A DNA stretch of 13,605 nucleotides from JAZSMS01 sp045536015 (GTDB lineage Bacteria; Bacillota; Clostridia; Christensenellales; QALW01): contig JAZSMS010000155.1 of the NCBI GenBank assembly GCA_045536015.1, positions 1 through 13,605 on the forward strand. The letters run 5' to 3'. The notes under the pieces are model-generated. The model did no database searches. It was given only the letters and a program-made list of their open reading frames with translations, and was not told the origin of the DNA. Below, in pieces: positions 6,599 to 13,547 of this stretch; positions within the stretch are counted from its first letter, which is position 1; each line of letters begins with the position of its first letter. A program made the translations under genes and the position numbers.

Positions 6599-7834
6599 TT
6601 ACTGATAAATAGGATATTTTTCGCAAAGTGCCATAACGCTTGCGATAATTTCGTCTTTCTTAGTATCAAACTCTTCTGCAGTAAGCCTAAACAGATGAGC
6701 AATAGTCTTCATATCCTCCTCAACAAAGCCGCGTGAAGTAACTGCAGGAGTTCCAACACGAACGCCGCTTGTAACAAACGGGCTTTGCGGATCAAAGGGT
6801 ATGGTGTTTTTATTTACTGTAATATGAACCTCGTCAAGACGCTTTTCAAAGTCTTTACCCGTTAAGCCCTTTGAACGAAGGTCAATAAGCATTAAGTGGT
6901 TGTCCGTTCCGTCCGAAACCAAATCAAAGCCTTCTTCCTTTAAATGCTTTGCAAGTGCCGCGGCATTTTTAACAATCTGCTGCTGATAAGCCTTGAATTC
7001 ATCGGTAAGAGCTTCGCCGAGAGCAACTGCCTTAGCTGCAATTATGTGCATTAAAGGTCCGCCCTGCGTTCCTGGGAAAATTGCCTTGTCAATCTGCTTT
7101 GCATACTGTTCTCTGCAAAGAATCATTCCGCCGCGGGGACCGCGAAGAGTTTTATGCGTCGTAGTAGTTACAACGTCTGCATATTCAACGGGGTTAGGAT
7201 GAAGTCCCGCCGCAACTAAACCTGCGATATGTGCCATATCGACAAGCAGGTATGCGCCAACCTCGTCGGCAATTTCTCTGAAGCGTTTAAAATCAATTAC
7301 TCTCGGATATGCCGATGCACCTGCTAAAATAAGCTTTGGCTTATGCTCAAGCGCAAGTGCTCTAACAGCCTCATAATCAATCGTGCCCGTTTCGGCAGAA
7401 ACGCCGTAGGGTACTATATTAAAGTATTTGCCCGAAATATTAACGGGAGAGCCGTGCGATAAGTGACCGCCATCGGATAAGTTCATTGATAAAACCGTAT
7501 CACCCGTCTGCAAAAGAGCAAAGAACACTGCAAGGTTTGCGTTTGCACCAGAATGTGGCTGAACGTTTGCATGCTCGGCACCAAAGAGCTTTTTAGCGCG
7601 CTCGCGTGCAATCTCCTCTACCTCATCAACACAGTAGCAACCGCCGTAATAACGGTGTGCGGGATAACCCTCGGCATACTTGTTGGTTAAAATTCCGCCT
7701 GCAGCTAAAAGTACTGCTTCCGAAACAATATTTTCCGATGCAATAAGCTCAATGTTATGGCGCTGACGTTCAAGCTCGCGCTCACAAGGAGCATATACTT
7801 CGGCATCAAATTCCTTTAACTTTTCAAAAAACAT
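6599..7834 (-). CDS. glyA: serine hydroxymethyltransferase
   Basis: A 411-residue cytoplasmic PLP enzyme converting serine and tetrahydrofolate to glycine and 5,10-methylene-THF, the main source of one-carbon units for purines and thymidylate. Seen: IELIASENIVS (28-38), KYAEGYPAHRYYGG (52-65), QPHSGANAN (92-100), LVDMAHIAGL (197-206) with Asp199 and His202, and the PLP-lysine motif TTTTHKTLRGPRGG (Lys228). Length is normal. Start supported by AGAGGTG on the minus strand (complement of 7839-7845). It is the first gene of an operon with guaB, which ties one-carbon supply to purine synthesis. A strong promoter lies upstream; no PurR box or purine riboswitch is visible in the short leader. Confidence 0.98.
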   Translation of the reverse strand: MFFEKLKEFDAEVYAPCERELERQRHNIELIASENIVSEAVLLAAGGILTNKYAEGYPAHRYYGGCYCVDEVEEIARERAKKLFGAEHANVQPHSGANANLAVFFALLQTGDTVLSMNLSDGGHLSHGSPVNISGKYFNIVPYGVSAETGTIDYEAVRALALEHKPKLILAGASAYPRVIDFKRFREIADEVGAYLLVDMAHIAGLVAAGLHPNPVEYADVVTTTTHKTLRGPRGGMILCREQYAKQIDKAIFPGTQGGPLMHIIAAKAVALGEALTDEFKAYQQQIVKNAAALAKHLKEEGFDLVSDGTDNHLMLIDLRSKGLTGKDFEKRLDEVHITVNKNTIPFDPQSPFVTSGVRVGTPAVTSRGFVEEDMKTIAHLFRLTAEEFDTKKDEIIASVMALCEKYPIYQ

Positions 7835-7870
7835 TTTGCACCTCTAAAAACACAAATATAAATTTTTTCT

Positions 7871-7899
7871 ATTATAAGACATTTTACCGCCAAAGTCAA
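7871..7899 (-). promoter_or_regulatory. SigA-type promoter for glyA-guaB
   Basis: On the minus strand TTGACT (complement of 7894-7899), 17-base spacer, TATAAT (complement of 7871-7876). The leader is only about 30 bases, too short for a riboswitch. Confidence 0.85.
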
Positions 7900-7953
7900 T
7901 CAAAAAAACATTTTATTTGCACTTGATTTTTGTGTAAAATTACATCTTTTTTG

Positions 7954-7982
7954 TTGACAACATTAAAAACGGGTTGTATAAT
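7954..7982 (+). promoter_or_regulatory. consensus SigA promoter for the T-box operon
   Basis: TTGACA (7954-7959), exactly 17 bases, TATAAT (7977-7982): a perfect consensus promoter. Such strength fits a unit controlled mainly by attenuation in the leader. Divergent from the glyA promoter. Confidence 0.92.
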
Positions 7983-7989
7983 AAAAAAA

Positions 7990-8268
7990 ATTATAAAAAC
8001 CGTTGAAGCGGAAATAACGGCAATTATGCCTTTACAGAGAGTTTTGCTATAGCTGAAAGCAAGATATGAAACAAATTGTCAAATGGGCCGCCGAGGGTGC
8101 AGTCAAATGCCAAATAAGGCAGAGTATCTGCAACGCGAGATAAGCGTTATTTATCAGGGATATGTTTGTATCCATAAAAGAGTTGTAGAGTTTTTCTACA
8201 AAATCAAGGTGGCACCGCGGATAGCTTATTCGTCCTTGACAGTTTATTTTCTGTCGGGGACGTTTTTT
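7990..8268 (+). promoter_or_regulatory. T-box riboswitch, probably tRNA-Trp specific
   Basis: A tRNA-sensing leader of about 280 bases. Seen: Stem I base GCGG (8008-8011) pairing with CCGC (8088-8091), a helix CAATT (8021-8025) with AATTG (8074-8078), UGG at 8084-8086 where the specifier codon should lie, further hairpins including TTGTAG/CTACAA (8183-8201), and the T-box AAGGTGGCACCGCGG (8206-8220). The antiterminator is CAAGG (8205-8209), bulge UGGCACC, GCG (8217-8219), closed by CGT-CCTTG (8231-8238). That 3' strand is also the 5' arm of the terminator, so the two folds exclude each other. The bulge base C8213 would pair with a G discriminator base, as in bacterial tRNA-Trp. Uncharged tRNA-Trp should thus allow read-through. 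T-box identity is firm; Trp specificity is a good inference supported by trpB downstream. Confidence 0.92.
8231..8268 (+). terminator. T-box attenuator terminator
   Basis: GTCCTTGACAG (8232-8242), 8-base loop, CTGTCGGGGAC (8251-8261), extended by one outer C-G pair, then TTTTTT at 8263-8268. Two G-U pairs in the stem. Its 5' arm overlaps the antiterminator. Confidence 0.93.
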
Positions 8269-8309
8269 GTTTTTCCCTTGCAGAAAAACACGAAGGGAGA
8301 TTAAAAAAT

Positions 8310-8801
8310 ATGAAAACCAAAAACTTAATAACCGCCGCTGTTTTAACGGCAATCGTTTGCATTGCTACTATGGTAGTAAAATTCCCACTTGCACTTGGCT
8401 ACGTTAATTTAGGTGATTGCTTTGTCTTGCTTTCAGCCTTTTTACTGCCAATGCCCTACTGCCTTTTCCCTGCGGCAATAGGCTCGTGCCTTGCCGACGT
8501 TTTTTCGGGCTATGCCGTTTATGCTCCTGCAACCTTTATTATAAAAGGTCTTATGGCAATAAGCGCATACTTTATATTTAAATCATTAAAGCGCATTAAA
8601 CCTGTTTGGGCATACCTTCTAAGCGCCCTTGTTGCCGAAATTATTATGGTGCTTGGCTACCTTGTATTTGAAACTGTCTTATACGGCTTTGCCGCAGCTA
8701 TCATAAGCGTTCCATTTAATTTGCTTCAGGGCTTGGTTGGCATTTTAACCGCAGTTGTATCTGTAAATATTTTAAAAAAAATAAAGTTTTTTAACTTATA
8801 A
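8310..8801 (+). CDS. ECF transporter S component, probably for tryptophan or a precursor
   Basis: A 163-residue integral membrane protein of the ECF-transporter substrate-binding (S) subunit type. Seen: a hydrophobic N-terminal helix with AAVLTAIVCIAT (residues 9-20, the small-residue face that docks on the T subunit), the loop GYVNLGDCFVLLSAFLLP (30-47) frequent in S components, and about five to six membrane segments in all. S components bind the ligand and need a shared energising module (EcfA, EcfA', EcfT); none is in this window, so it would be a group II system served by a distant module. Ligand is inferred only from the Trp-type T-box and trpB beside it. Start ATG 8310 has AAGGGAG upstream. 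The gap to trpB is 18 bases. Confidence 0.85.
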   Translation: MKTKNLITAAVLTAIVCIATMVVKFPLALGYVNLGDCFVLLSAFLLPMPYCLFPAAIGSCLADVFSGYAVYAPATFIIKGLMAISAYFIFKSLKRIKPVWAYLLSALVAEIIMVLGYLVFETVLYGFAAAIISVPFNLLQGLVGILTAVVSVNILKKIKFFNL

Positions 8802-8819
8802 TTTTAGGAGGAAATCATT

Positions 8820-10037
8820 ATGAAATTTAACAACGTTGATTTTGACACCTATTTTAAACACTATCCCGACGAAAAAGGTTATTTTGGAAAATTTGGCGGC
8901 TCGTTTGTTTCGCCTGAGCTTCAAAAGGCAATGGACGAAATTACAGAAGCATACTTTACTATTTGCAAATCAAGCAAGTTTGTAAGCGAGCTTCGCCGTA
9001 TCCGCCGCGAATTTCAAGGCAGACCTACACCTATTTCGTACCTCGAGCGTCTTTCTGCTTCACTTGGAAACGTTCAGCTTTACGTTAAGCGTGAGGATTT
9101 AAACCACACCGGCGCACACAAGCTTAATCACTGCATGGGCGAAGCACTTTTAGCAAAGTTTATGGGCAAGAAAAAGGTTATTGCCGAAACGGGCGCAGGT
9201 CAACACGGTGTTGCGCTTGCTACTGCGGCTGCGTACTTTGGTCTTGAATGCGATATTTACATGGGTGCTGTTGATATTAAGAAGCAGGCACCCAATGTTG
9301 CAAGAATGAAAATTTTAGGCGCAAACGTTATTGAGGTTACCGAAGGCTTACAGACCTTAAAGGAAGCCGTTGACGCCGCCTTTGCCGCCTATGCAAAAGA
9401 ATATAAAGATGCTATATACTGCATCGGCTCGGTTTTAGGACCTCACCCATTTCCTATGATGGTGCGTGATTTCCAGAGCGTTGTCGGTATTGAAGCACGC
9501 GAGCAGTTTTTATCAATGACGGGTGAACTTCCTGATGCGGTTGTTGCCTGCGTTGGTGGCGGCTCAAACGCTATGGGTATTTTCTCGGGCTTTTTGAATG
9601 ATCCCGTTGACATCTACGGCATCGAGCCTCTTGGTCGTGGCGAAAAGCTTGGCGATCACGCCGCAAGCTTAAAATACGGCACCGAGGGCATTATGCACGG
9701 CTTTAACAGCATTATGCTTAAGGATGATCTTGGCGAGCCTGCTCCCGTTTATTCTGTTGCAAGCGGACTCGACTACCCCTCCTCCGGCCCCGAACACGCC
9801 TTTCTTCACACTCTTGGCAGAGTTAAGTACGATGTTATTAACGATGACGAAACCATTGATGCTTTCTTTACACTTTCGCGCCTTGAGGGTATTATCCCCG
9901 CTATTGAAAGTGCACACGCAGTTGCATACGGAATGAAGCTTGCAAAGCAAATTGGCAAGGGCTCTATCTTAATTAACCTCTCAGGCAGAGGCGATAAGGA
10001 TATGGACTACATTATAGAAAAATATGGAATACGTTAA
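8820..10037 (+). CDS. trpB: tryptophan synthase beta chain, no trpA adjacent
   Basis: A 405-residue PLP enzyme joining L-serine and indole to give tryptophan. Seen: RPTPISYLERL (68-78), PLP-lysine motif HTGAHKLNHCMG (Lys101), catalytic Glu123 in AETGAGQHG (122-130), GPHPFPMMVRDFQS (207-220), phosphate loop GGGSNA (246-251), GLDYPSSGPEHAFL (316-329) and NLSGRGDKD (386-394). GAGQHG and normal length place it with TrpB1-like enzymes, not the longer TrpB2 type. Differences from the enteric enzyme include HKLNH for HKTNQ and EGLQTLKEA for SGSATLKDA. No trpA, trpC, trpD, trpE or trpF is in the window; the next gene is glnA behind a terminator and new promoter. Start ATG 8820 has a full AGGAGG. Likely made only when tRNA-Trp is uncharged, and likely to work on external indole. 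Confidence 0.95.
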   Translation: MKFNNVDFDTYFKHYPDEKGYFGKFGGSFVSPELQKAMDEITEAYFTICKSSKFVSELRRIRREFQGRPTPISYLERLSASLGNVQLYVKREDLNHTGAHKLNHCMGEALLAKFMGKKKVIAETGAGQHGVALATAAAYFGLECDIYMGAVDIKKQAPNVARMKILGANVIEVTEGLQTLKEAVDAAFAAYAKEYKDAIYCIGSVLGPHPFPMMVRDFQSVVGIEAREQFLSMTGELPDAVVACVGGGSNAMGIFSGFLNDPVDIYGIEPLGRGEKLGDHAASLKYGTEGIMHGFNSIMLKDDLGEPAPVYSVASGLDYPSSGPEHAFLHTLGRVKYDVINDDETIDAFFTLSRLEGIIPAIESAHAVAYGMKLAKQIGKGSILINLSGRGDKDMDYIIEKYGIR

Positions 10038-10063
10038 AAAGAGGGTTTTATTCCCTCTTTTTA
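10036..10063 (+). terminator. Rho-independent terminator after trpB
   Basis: AAAAAGAGGG, loop TTTTATT, CCCTCTTTTT, directly after the trpB stop. It ends the T-box operon. Confidence 0.9.
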
Positions 10064-10081
10064 CATTTTTTTAATTGTGTA

Positions 10082-10110
10082 TAGACTTATTTAGAAGAAT
10101 ATGGTATAAT
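10082..10110 (+). promoter_or_regulatory. extended -10 promoter for glnA
   Basis: TAGACT (10082-10087, four of six matches), 17-base spacer, TATAAT (10105-10110) preceded by TG one base away, giving the extended form TGGTATAAT. I found no GlnR-type TGTNA-N7-TNACA site around it. Confidence 0.75.
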
Positions 10111-10138
10111 TTAAAAAAATATTTTTTAGGAGAAAGAT

Positions 10139-11563
10139 ATGAAAAAAACAGTTGCTGATATTTTAAACATTATCAAAGAAAACAACATTGAGATGATCGA
10201 CTTTAAAATGGTTGACATTAACGGTCAGTTTCGCCACGTAACCATTCCTGCAAATCACTTTGATGAAAGCACCTTAACCGAGGGCATTGGCTTTGATGCT
10301 TCTAACTACGGCTATGCAGTAGTAGAAAAGAGTGATATGGTATTTATTCCCGATCCCGATACTGCAGTTATCGATCCGTTTTGCGAAGTTCCTACACTTT
10401 CGATGACGGGTAACGCGATGATTATTGATTCGCCCGCAAACCGTCCCCTTGCACAATACCCCCGCAACATCGTTCTTGCGGCAGAAAAATATATGCAAGC
10501 CTGGGGCATTGCCGACACTATGCTTATTCTTCCCGAATTTGAATTTTATCTCTTTGACAACGTTGGCTGGAACGTTAGTGCCAACTCAATAGGTATGGAA
10601 ATTGACGTAAATCAGGCACACTGGAACAGCGGTGTTGAAGGCAAGGGTGTAGTTGTTGCAAAGCAAAAGAACTATCACATTGCAAAGCCGTTTGACCCAA
10701 CATACGAATGCCGTAGCGAAATGTGTATGCTCATGGAACAGGCAGGCATTAAAATTAAATACCATCATCCCGAGGTTGGTGCCGCAGGTCAGTTTGAAAT
10801 TGAGCCTCAGCTTGGTAAAATGAGTGAGATGGCTGACGCTTCGATGATGATTAAGTACATCATCCGCAACACCGCGCTTAAATATGGCAAAACTGCTACT
10901 ATGATGCCCAAGCCCGTTTATGGCGAGGCAGGCAATGGTATGCACGTTCACATGCTCCTGTTAAAGGACGGCGAGCCTGTTTTCTCTGACGATAACGGAT
11001 ATTCGCACTTAAGCGAAACTGCACATTACTTTATGGGCGGACTTTTAAAGCACATCGCATCGCTTTGCGCTTTAACTAACCCCAGTACAAACTCGTTCAA
11101 GCGTCTTGTTCCCGGCTTTGAAGCACCTGTAACCGTTGGCTACGCAACTTCAAACCGCAGTGCAGTTATCCGTATTCCCGCTTATGCAAAAACTCCTAAG
11201 ATGCGCCGCTTTGAGCTTAGAAACCCCGATGCAACCTGCAACTCCTACTTCTGCTATGCCGCAATTTTAATGGCAGGTCTTGACGGTGTTAAAAATAAGA
11301 TCGACCCGCACAAAAACGGTTGGGGTCCCTACGACGTAAACCTTTATAACCTTCCTGAAGAAGAAAAGGCAAAGCTTAAGGGTCTTCCTACCACTTTAGA
11401 CGAAGCTCTTAACGCGCTTGAGACTGACCACGATTACCTTACCGCAGGCGGAGTTTTCCCCGAAGAGTTGCTTAACAACTTTATCAAAAACAAGCGTGCC
11501 GAGCTTAAAGAGCTTGCCGCTATCCCCCACCCTGCAGAATTTGAAAAGTATTATAACTTATAA
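10139..11563 (+). CDS. glnA: glutamine synthetase type I
   Basis: A 474-residue dodecameric cytoplasmic enzyme making glutamine from glutamate, ammonia and ATP. Seen: metal ligands Glu133 and Glu135 in PEFEFYLF, SEMCMLMEQAG (193-203), HHPEVGAAGQFE (209-220), GNGMHVHM (265-272) with His269, NPSTNSFKRLVPGFEAP (314-330) with the Glu328 flap, Arg340 in NRSAVIRIP, and RRFELRNPD (356-364). Length is near the 468 of the enteric GSI-beta form, longer than the 444 of Bacillus GSI-alpha. Tyr403 in NLYNLPEEE lines up with the enteric adenylylation tyrosine (NLYDLPPEE), but no adenylyltransferase is in view, so modification is not claimed. Own promoter, AGGAGA ribosome binding site and terminator: monocistronic. 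Confidence 0.97.
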   Translation: MKKTVADILNIIKENNIEMIDFKMVDINGQFRHVTIPANHFDESTLTEGIGFDASNYGYAVVEKSDMVFIPDPDTAVIDPFCEVPTLSMTGNAMIIDSPANRPLAQYPRNIVLAAEKYMQAWGIADTMLILPEFEFYLFDNVGWNVSANSIGMEIDVNQAHWNSGVEGKGVVVAKQKNYHIAKPFDPTYECRSEMCMLMEQAGIKIKYHHPEVGAAGQFEIEPQLGKMSEMADASMMIKYIIRNTALKYGKTATMMPKPVYGEAGNGMHVHMLLLKDGEPVFSDDNGYSHLSETAHYFMGGLLKHIASLCALTNPSTNSFKRLVPGFEAPVTVGYATSNRSAVIRIPAYAKTPKMRRFELRNPDATCNSYFCYAAILMAGLDGVKNKIDPHKNGWGPYDVNLYNLPEEEKAKLKGLPTTLDEALNALETDHDYLTAGGVFPEELLNNFIKNKRAELKELAAIPHPAEFEKYYNL

Positions 11564-11569
11564 TTTTTT

Positions 11570-11597
11570 AAGAGCCTGACTTAAGGCTCTTTTTTTA
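11570..11597 (+). terminator. Rho-independent terminator after glnA
   Basis: AAGAGCCT (11570-11577), loop GACTTA, AGGCTCTT (11584-11591), followed by a T-run to 11596. Confidence 0.92.
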
Positions 11598-11627
11598 TTG
11601 CAAAATTGACGTTAAGTGTGCTATAAT
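11598..11627 (+). promoter_or_regulatory. extended -10 promoter for the 313-residue membrane protein
   Basis: TTGCAA (11598-11603), 18-base spacer, TATAAT (11622-11627) with TG in the extended position (TGCTATAAT). A closer TTGACG at 11606-11611 is only 10 bases away and is not the -35. Confidence 0.7.
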
Positions 11628-11659
11628 ATTTTTATAATTTAACAAAAGAGGTGTTTAAA

Positions 11660-12601
11660 ATGAAAGCAGTTAAAATTATTCTAAATATTTTTGGCATTAT
11701 TCTTGCCAGCGTATTAAGTATTGCTCTTTTTGCAATGCTTATAGCAACCCCCATTGTTTCGGCGGCGACAAATATGATAACCCCCAATACTATCGAGCAG
11801 GTTGTTTCGGACATTGACGTTGAAGCACTTTTAGACAACGTAATGCCCGAAGAAAACGAAAGTGGTATTCCTAAAGAAGTAATAAGTCAAGTTCTTGAAT
11901 CTGACGTTGGAAAAGAATTTATTGAGCTTTATTCCGAAGAATTTTCGGCAGCCTTTAAGGGCGAGGCAACCGAAGGCATTTCGGCAGACGATTTAAAGCA
12001 ACTTTTTAACGAAAATATTGACGAAATAGTTGATATTATGCACCCATACGTTCCCGAAGAAGAGCAAATTTCAAAGGAAGAATTAAAAACAACTCTTTCG
12101 CAAGAGCTTGACACTTTTGCCGAAGAGATTGTAGCAGAACTTCCTGACGCAAGCCAAATTATAAACACGGAAGAAAATAACGAAATGATGCAAGCGCTAA
12201 CCTTTGTTCTTAGCGGTACAATTTTAAAGATCTGCATAGCTGCTGTTATAATACTTTCCGGCTTAATTTATGCACTTCGCTTCCCGCGCTTTAAGGGCTT
12301 TATGTGGCTTGGCTCAGTTTATTTCCTTGCAACTTGCGTTGTTCTTATAATCGGCTTTGCAGGCACTTCTGTTGTAGGAATTTCCAACTTGTTGTTAGAA
12401 AATATTCCTGCCGAAATCATCGGCATTGTAACGCCACTTATCAGCGTAATTTTTGCTAAAATAACAAACGGTGGACTTGTTTTACTTGCCCTAACCGCCT
12501 TGTTTATCACCGCATTTATTCTTTGCAGAATATTTATTGTTAAAAGGAAAAAAGAAAAAGCAGTCGCCGAAGACGCCGTAATTGCCGAAGCAGCAAAATA
12601 A
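11660..12601 (+). CDS. hypothetical membrane protein with large acidic ectodomain
   Basis: A 313-residue protein I cannot assign to a named family. Topology read from the sequence: an N-terminal hydrophobic helix (about 5-30) ending in a small-residue stretch TPIVSAAT that could be a cleavage site or a signal anchor; a hydrophilic, strongly acidic region (about 37-178) rich in Glu/Asp and likely helical, predicted outside the cell; then three or four membrane segments (about 181-206, 214-237, 252-268, 272-294); and a short basic then acidic cytoplasmic tail. Start ATG 11660 is chosen because AGAGGTG (11647-11653) is its Shine-Dalgarno; the in-frame GTG at 11651 lies inside that site. Immediately after the stop the same frame continues for 14 sense codons with similar composition (see findings). 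Flanked by glnA on one side and a geneless region on the other; its role is unknown. Confidence 0.8.
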   Translation: MKAVKIILNIFGIILASVLSIALFAMLIATPIVSAATNMITPNTIEQVVSDIDVEALLDNVMPEENESGIPKEVISQVLESDVGKEFIELYSEEFSAAFKGEATEGISADDLKQLFNENIDEIVDIMHPYVPEEEQISKEELKTTLSQELDTFAEEIVAELPDASQIINTEENNEMMQALTFVLSGTILKICIAAVIILSGLIYALRFPRFKGFMWLGSVYFLATCVVLIIGFAGTSVVGISNLLLENIPAEIIGIVTPLISVIFAKITNGGLVLLALTALFITAFILCRIFIVKRKKEKAVAEDAVIAEAAK

Positions 12602-12780
12602 CTTATTACCAAAGCTGCAGAAGAACAGCCCGCGCTTGCATATTGATAAATTACGCGGATTCGAGACGCACTCCTTTAGTAATTCTCTTAGGTTGATATA
12701 AAAACCTTTAAAAAGCTTGGCATAAACATTACCTGCCAGCCGCAGTATCAGGTTAAAAAACTTTATCATGTAAAATAATA
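12602..12780. other. geneless stretch with possible gene or repeat debris
   Basis: About 180 bases with no credible gene. The first 45 read on in the frame of the upstream membrane protein (14 sense codons to TGA at 12644-12646). The rest, about 12647-12780, has short coding-like fragments on the plus strand in two frames, the longest ending TCQPQYQVKKLYHVK before TAA at about 12776. On the minus strand the same DNA is open in one frame into the upstream gene's shadow, with no ribosome binding site. No terminal inverted repeat, transposase motif or RNA fold is evident. Confidence 0.4.
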
Positions 12781-12806
12781 AAAACCCGACTGAAAAGTCG
12801 GGTTTT
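12781..12806. terminator. bidirectional terminator with GAAA tetraloop
   Basis: AAAACCCGACT (12781-12791), GAAA loop, AGTCGGGTTTT (12796-12806). A-run and T-run on the two sides let it serve both the plus-strand membrane protein unit and the minus-strand lipoprotein gene. Confidence 0.93.
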
Positions 12807-12854
12807 TGCATTTTAAAACTGATTAAAATTGCAATGCTTTTGTTTAGCAAAGCA

Positions 12855-13460
12855 TTATTGCTCAAGCAATGAATAAATATCTTCCGCTATAGAATGTTGC
12901 TCTAATATATCGGTGATATCATAAATATATCTTTGGTTGCTTTCGCTAACATTCCAAATCATTTTTATGTCTTTTTCATCAACAAGCATAGAACACTCCC
13001 ACTTTAAATCGCAACGCACGTCAAAAACAAAATTCACAGTATATTGTCCTTTAAAATAGGTTGTCTCTTTTTGGGTTCTTATGACATCAACAAGCTGTCT
13101 GACAACAGTTTTATCTTTAATAGTAAGCTGTTCATCTTTGATAAAAATCTCTATTTCACACGGATCAATACAAAGAATAGGCTCTTGAGCGTCATTATTG
13201 CAATAAAGTGTTTTGCTGCGATTGCCGTATATCGAATTTTGTATGTGTGCAACGTACTCATAAGGCGATAATCCTTTTAATGAATATATGCCTCCCAAAA
13301 TATCGGTCTCTTCTTTGCCTTTTCGCATTATAAAGTCATTTTCTTGAAAAGTGTAGTTTTCCAAAGGCCTATAATCGTTTATATCTATATCGACTTTTCC
13401 TCTGCAGCCTGTTATAAGCAAAATTATAACTAAAGAAACAATAACACACATTTTTTTCAT
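12855..13460 (-). CDS. hypothetical lipoprotein
   Basis: A 201-residue secreted protein of unknown function. Seen: an N-terminal MKKM, a hydrophobic core (VIVSLVIILL) and the lipobox LITGC with Cys19, so it should be lipid-anchored on the outer face of the membrane after signal peptidase II cleavage. The mature part is mixed alpha/beta in character, with cysteines at about 87, 97, 101, 150 and 156 and a regular region around 104-130 (IEIFIKDEQLTIKDKTVVRQ). I do not recognise a domain. Start supported by GGAGGTG on the minus strand (complement of 13467-13473). It is alone on this strand, and it converges with the 313-residue membrane protein gene across the shared terminator. Confidence 0.8.
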   Translation of the reverse strand: MKKMCVIVSLVIILLITGCRGKVDIDINDYRPLENYTFQENDFIMRKGKEETDILGGIYSLKGLSPYEYVAHIQNSIYGNRSKTLYCNNDAQEPILCIDPCEIEIFIKDEQLTIKDKTVVRQLVDVIRTQKETTYFKGQYTVNFVFDVRCDLKWECSMLVDEKDIKMIWNVSESNQRYIYDITDILEQHSIAEDIYSLLEQ

Positions 13461-13518
13461 TTATAACACCTCCGTAAGAACATAAGTTAGTTTTTTATGT
13501 TGTTTATTGTTCGTTTTG

Positions 13519-13547
13519 ATTATATACTATCTTTTATTGATATTCAA
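13519..13547 (-). promoter_or_regulatory. SigA-type promoter for the lipoprotein gene
   Basis: On the minus strand TTGAAT (complement of 13542-13547), 17-base spacer, TATAAT (complement of 13519-13524). Leader of about 50 bases. Confidence 0.7.

Noticed and set aside
6586..6702. A 39-residue N-terminal extension of guaB
   Set aside because: It overlaps glyA in another frame and lacks family similarity; ATG 6585 has a strong Shine-Dalgarno and the conserved start.
8047..8352. Small proteins on either strand in the T-box region
   Set aside because: The sequence is explained by the structured leader RNA, and these frames have no ribosome binding site or coding character.
11651..11659. GTG start for the 313-residue membrane protein
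   Set aside because: The GTG lies within the AGAGGTG Shine-Dalgarno that serves ATG 11660.
12833..12856. Hairpin AATGCTTT/AAAGCATT as a second terminator for the lipoprotein gene
   Set aside because: It overlaps the stop codon and lacks a clean U-tail on the minus strand; the stronger hairpin at 12781-12806 is the better terminator.
12491..12865. A 124-residue minus-strand gene
   Set aside because: A third of it is the shadow of the plus-strand membrane protein, it crosses a terminator hairpin, is rich in Phe/Cys as shadows are, and has no ribosome binding site.
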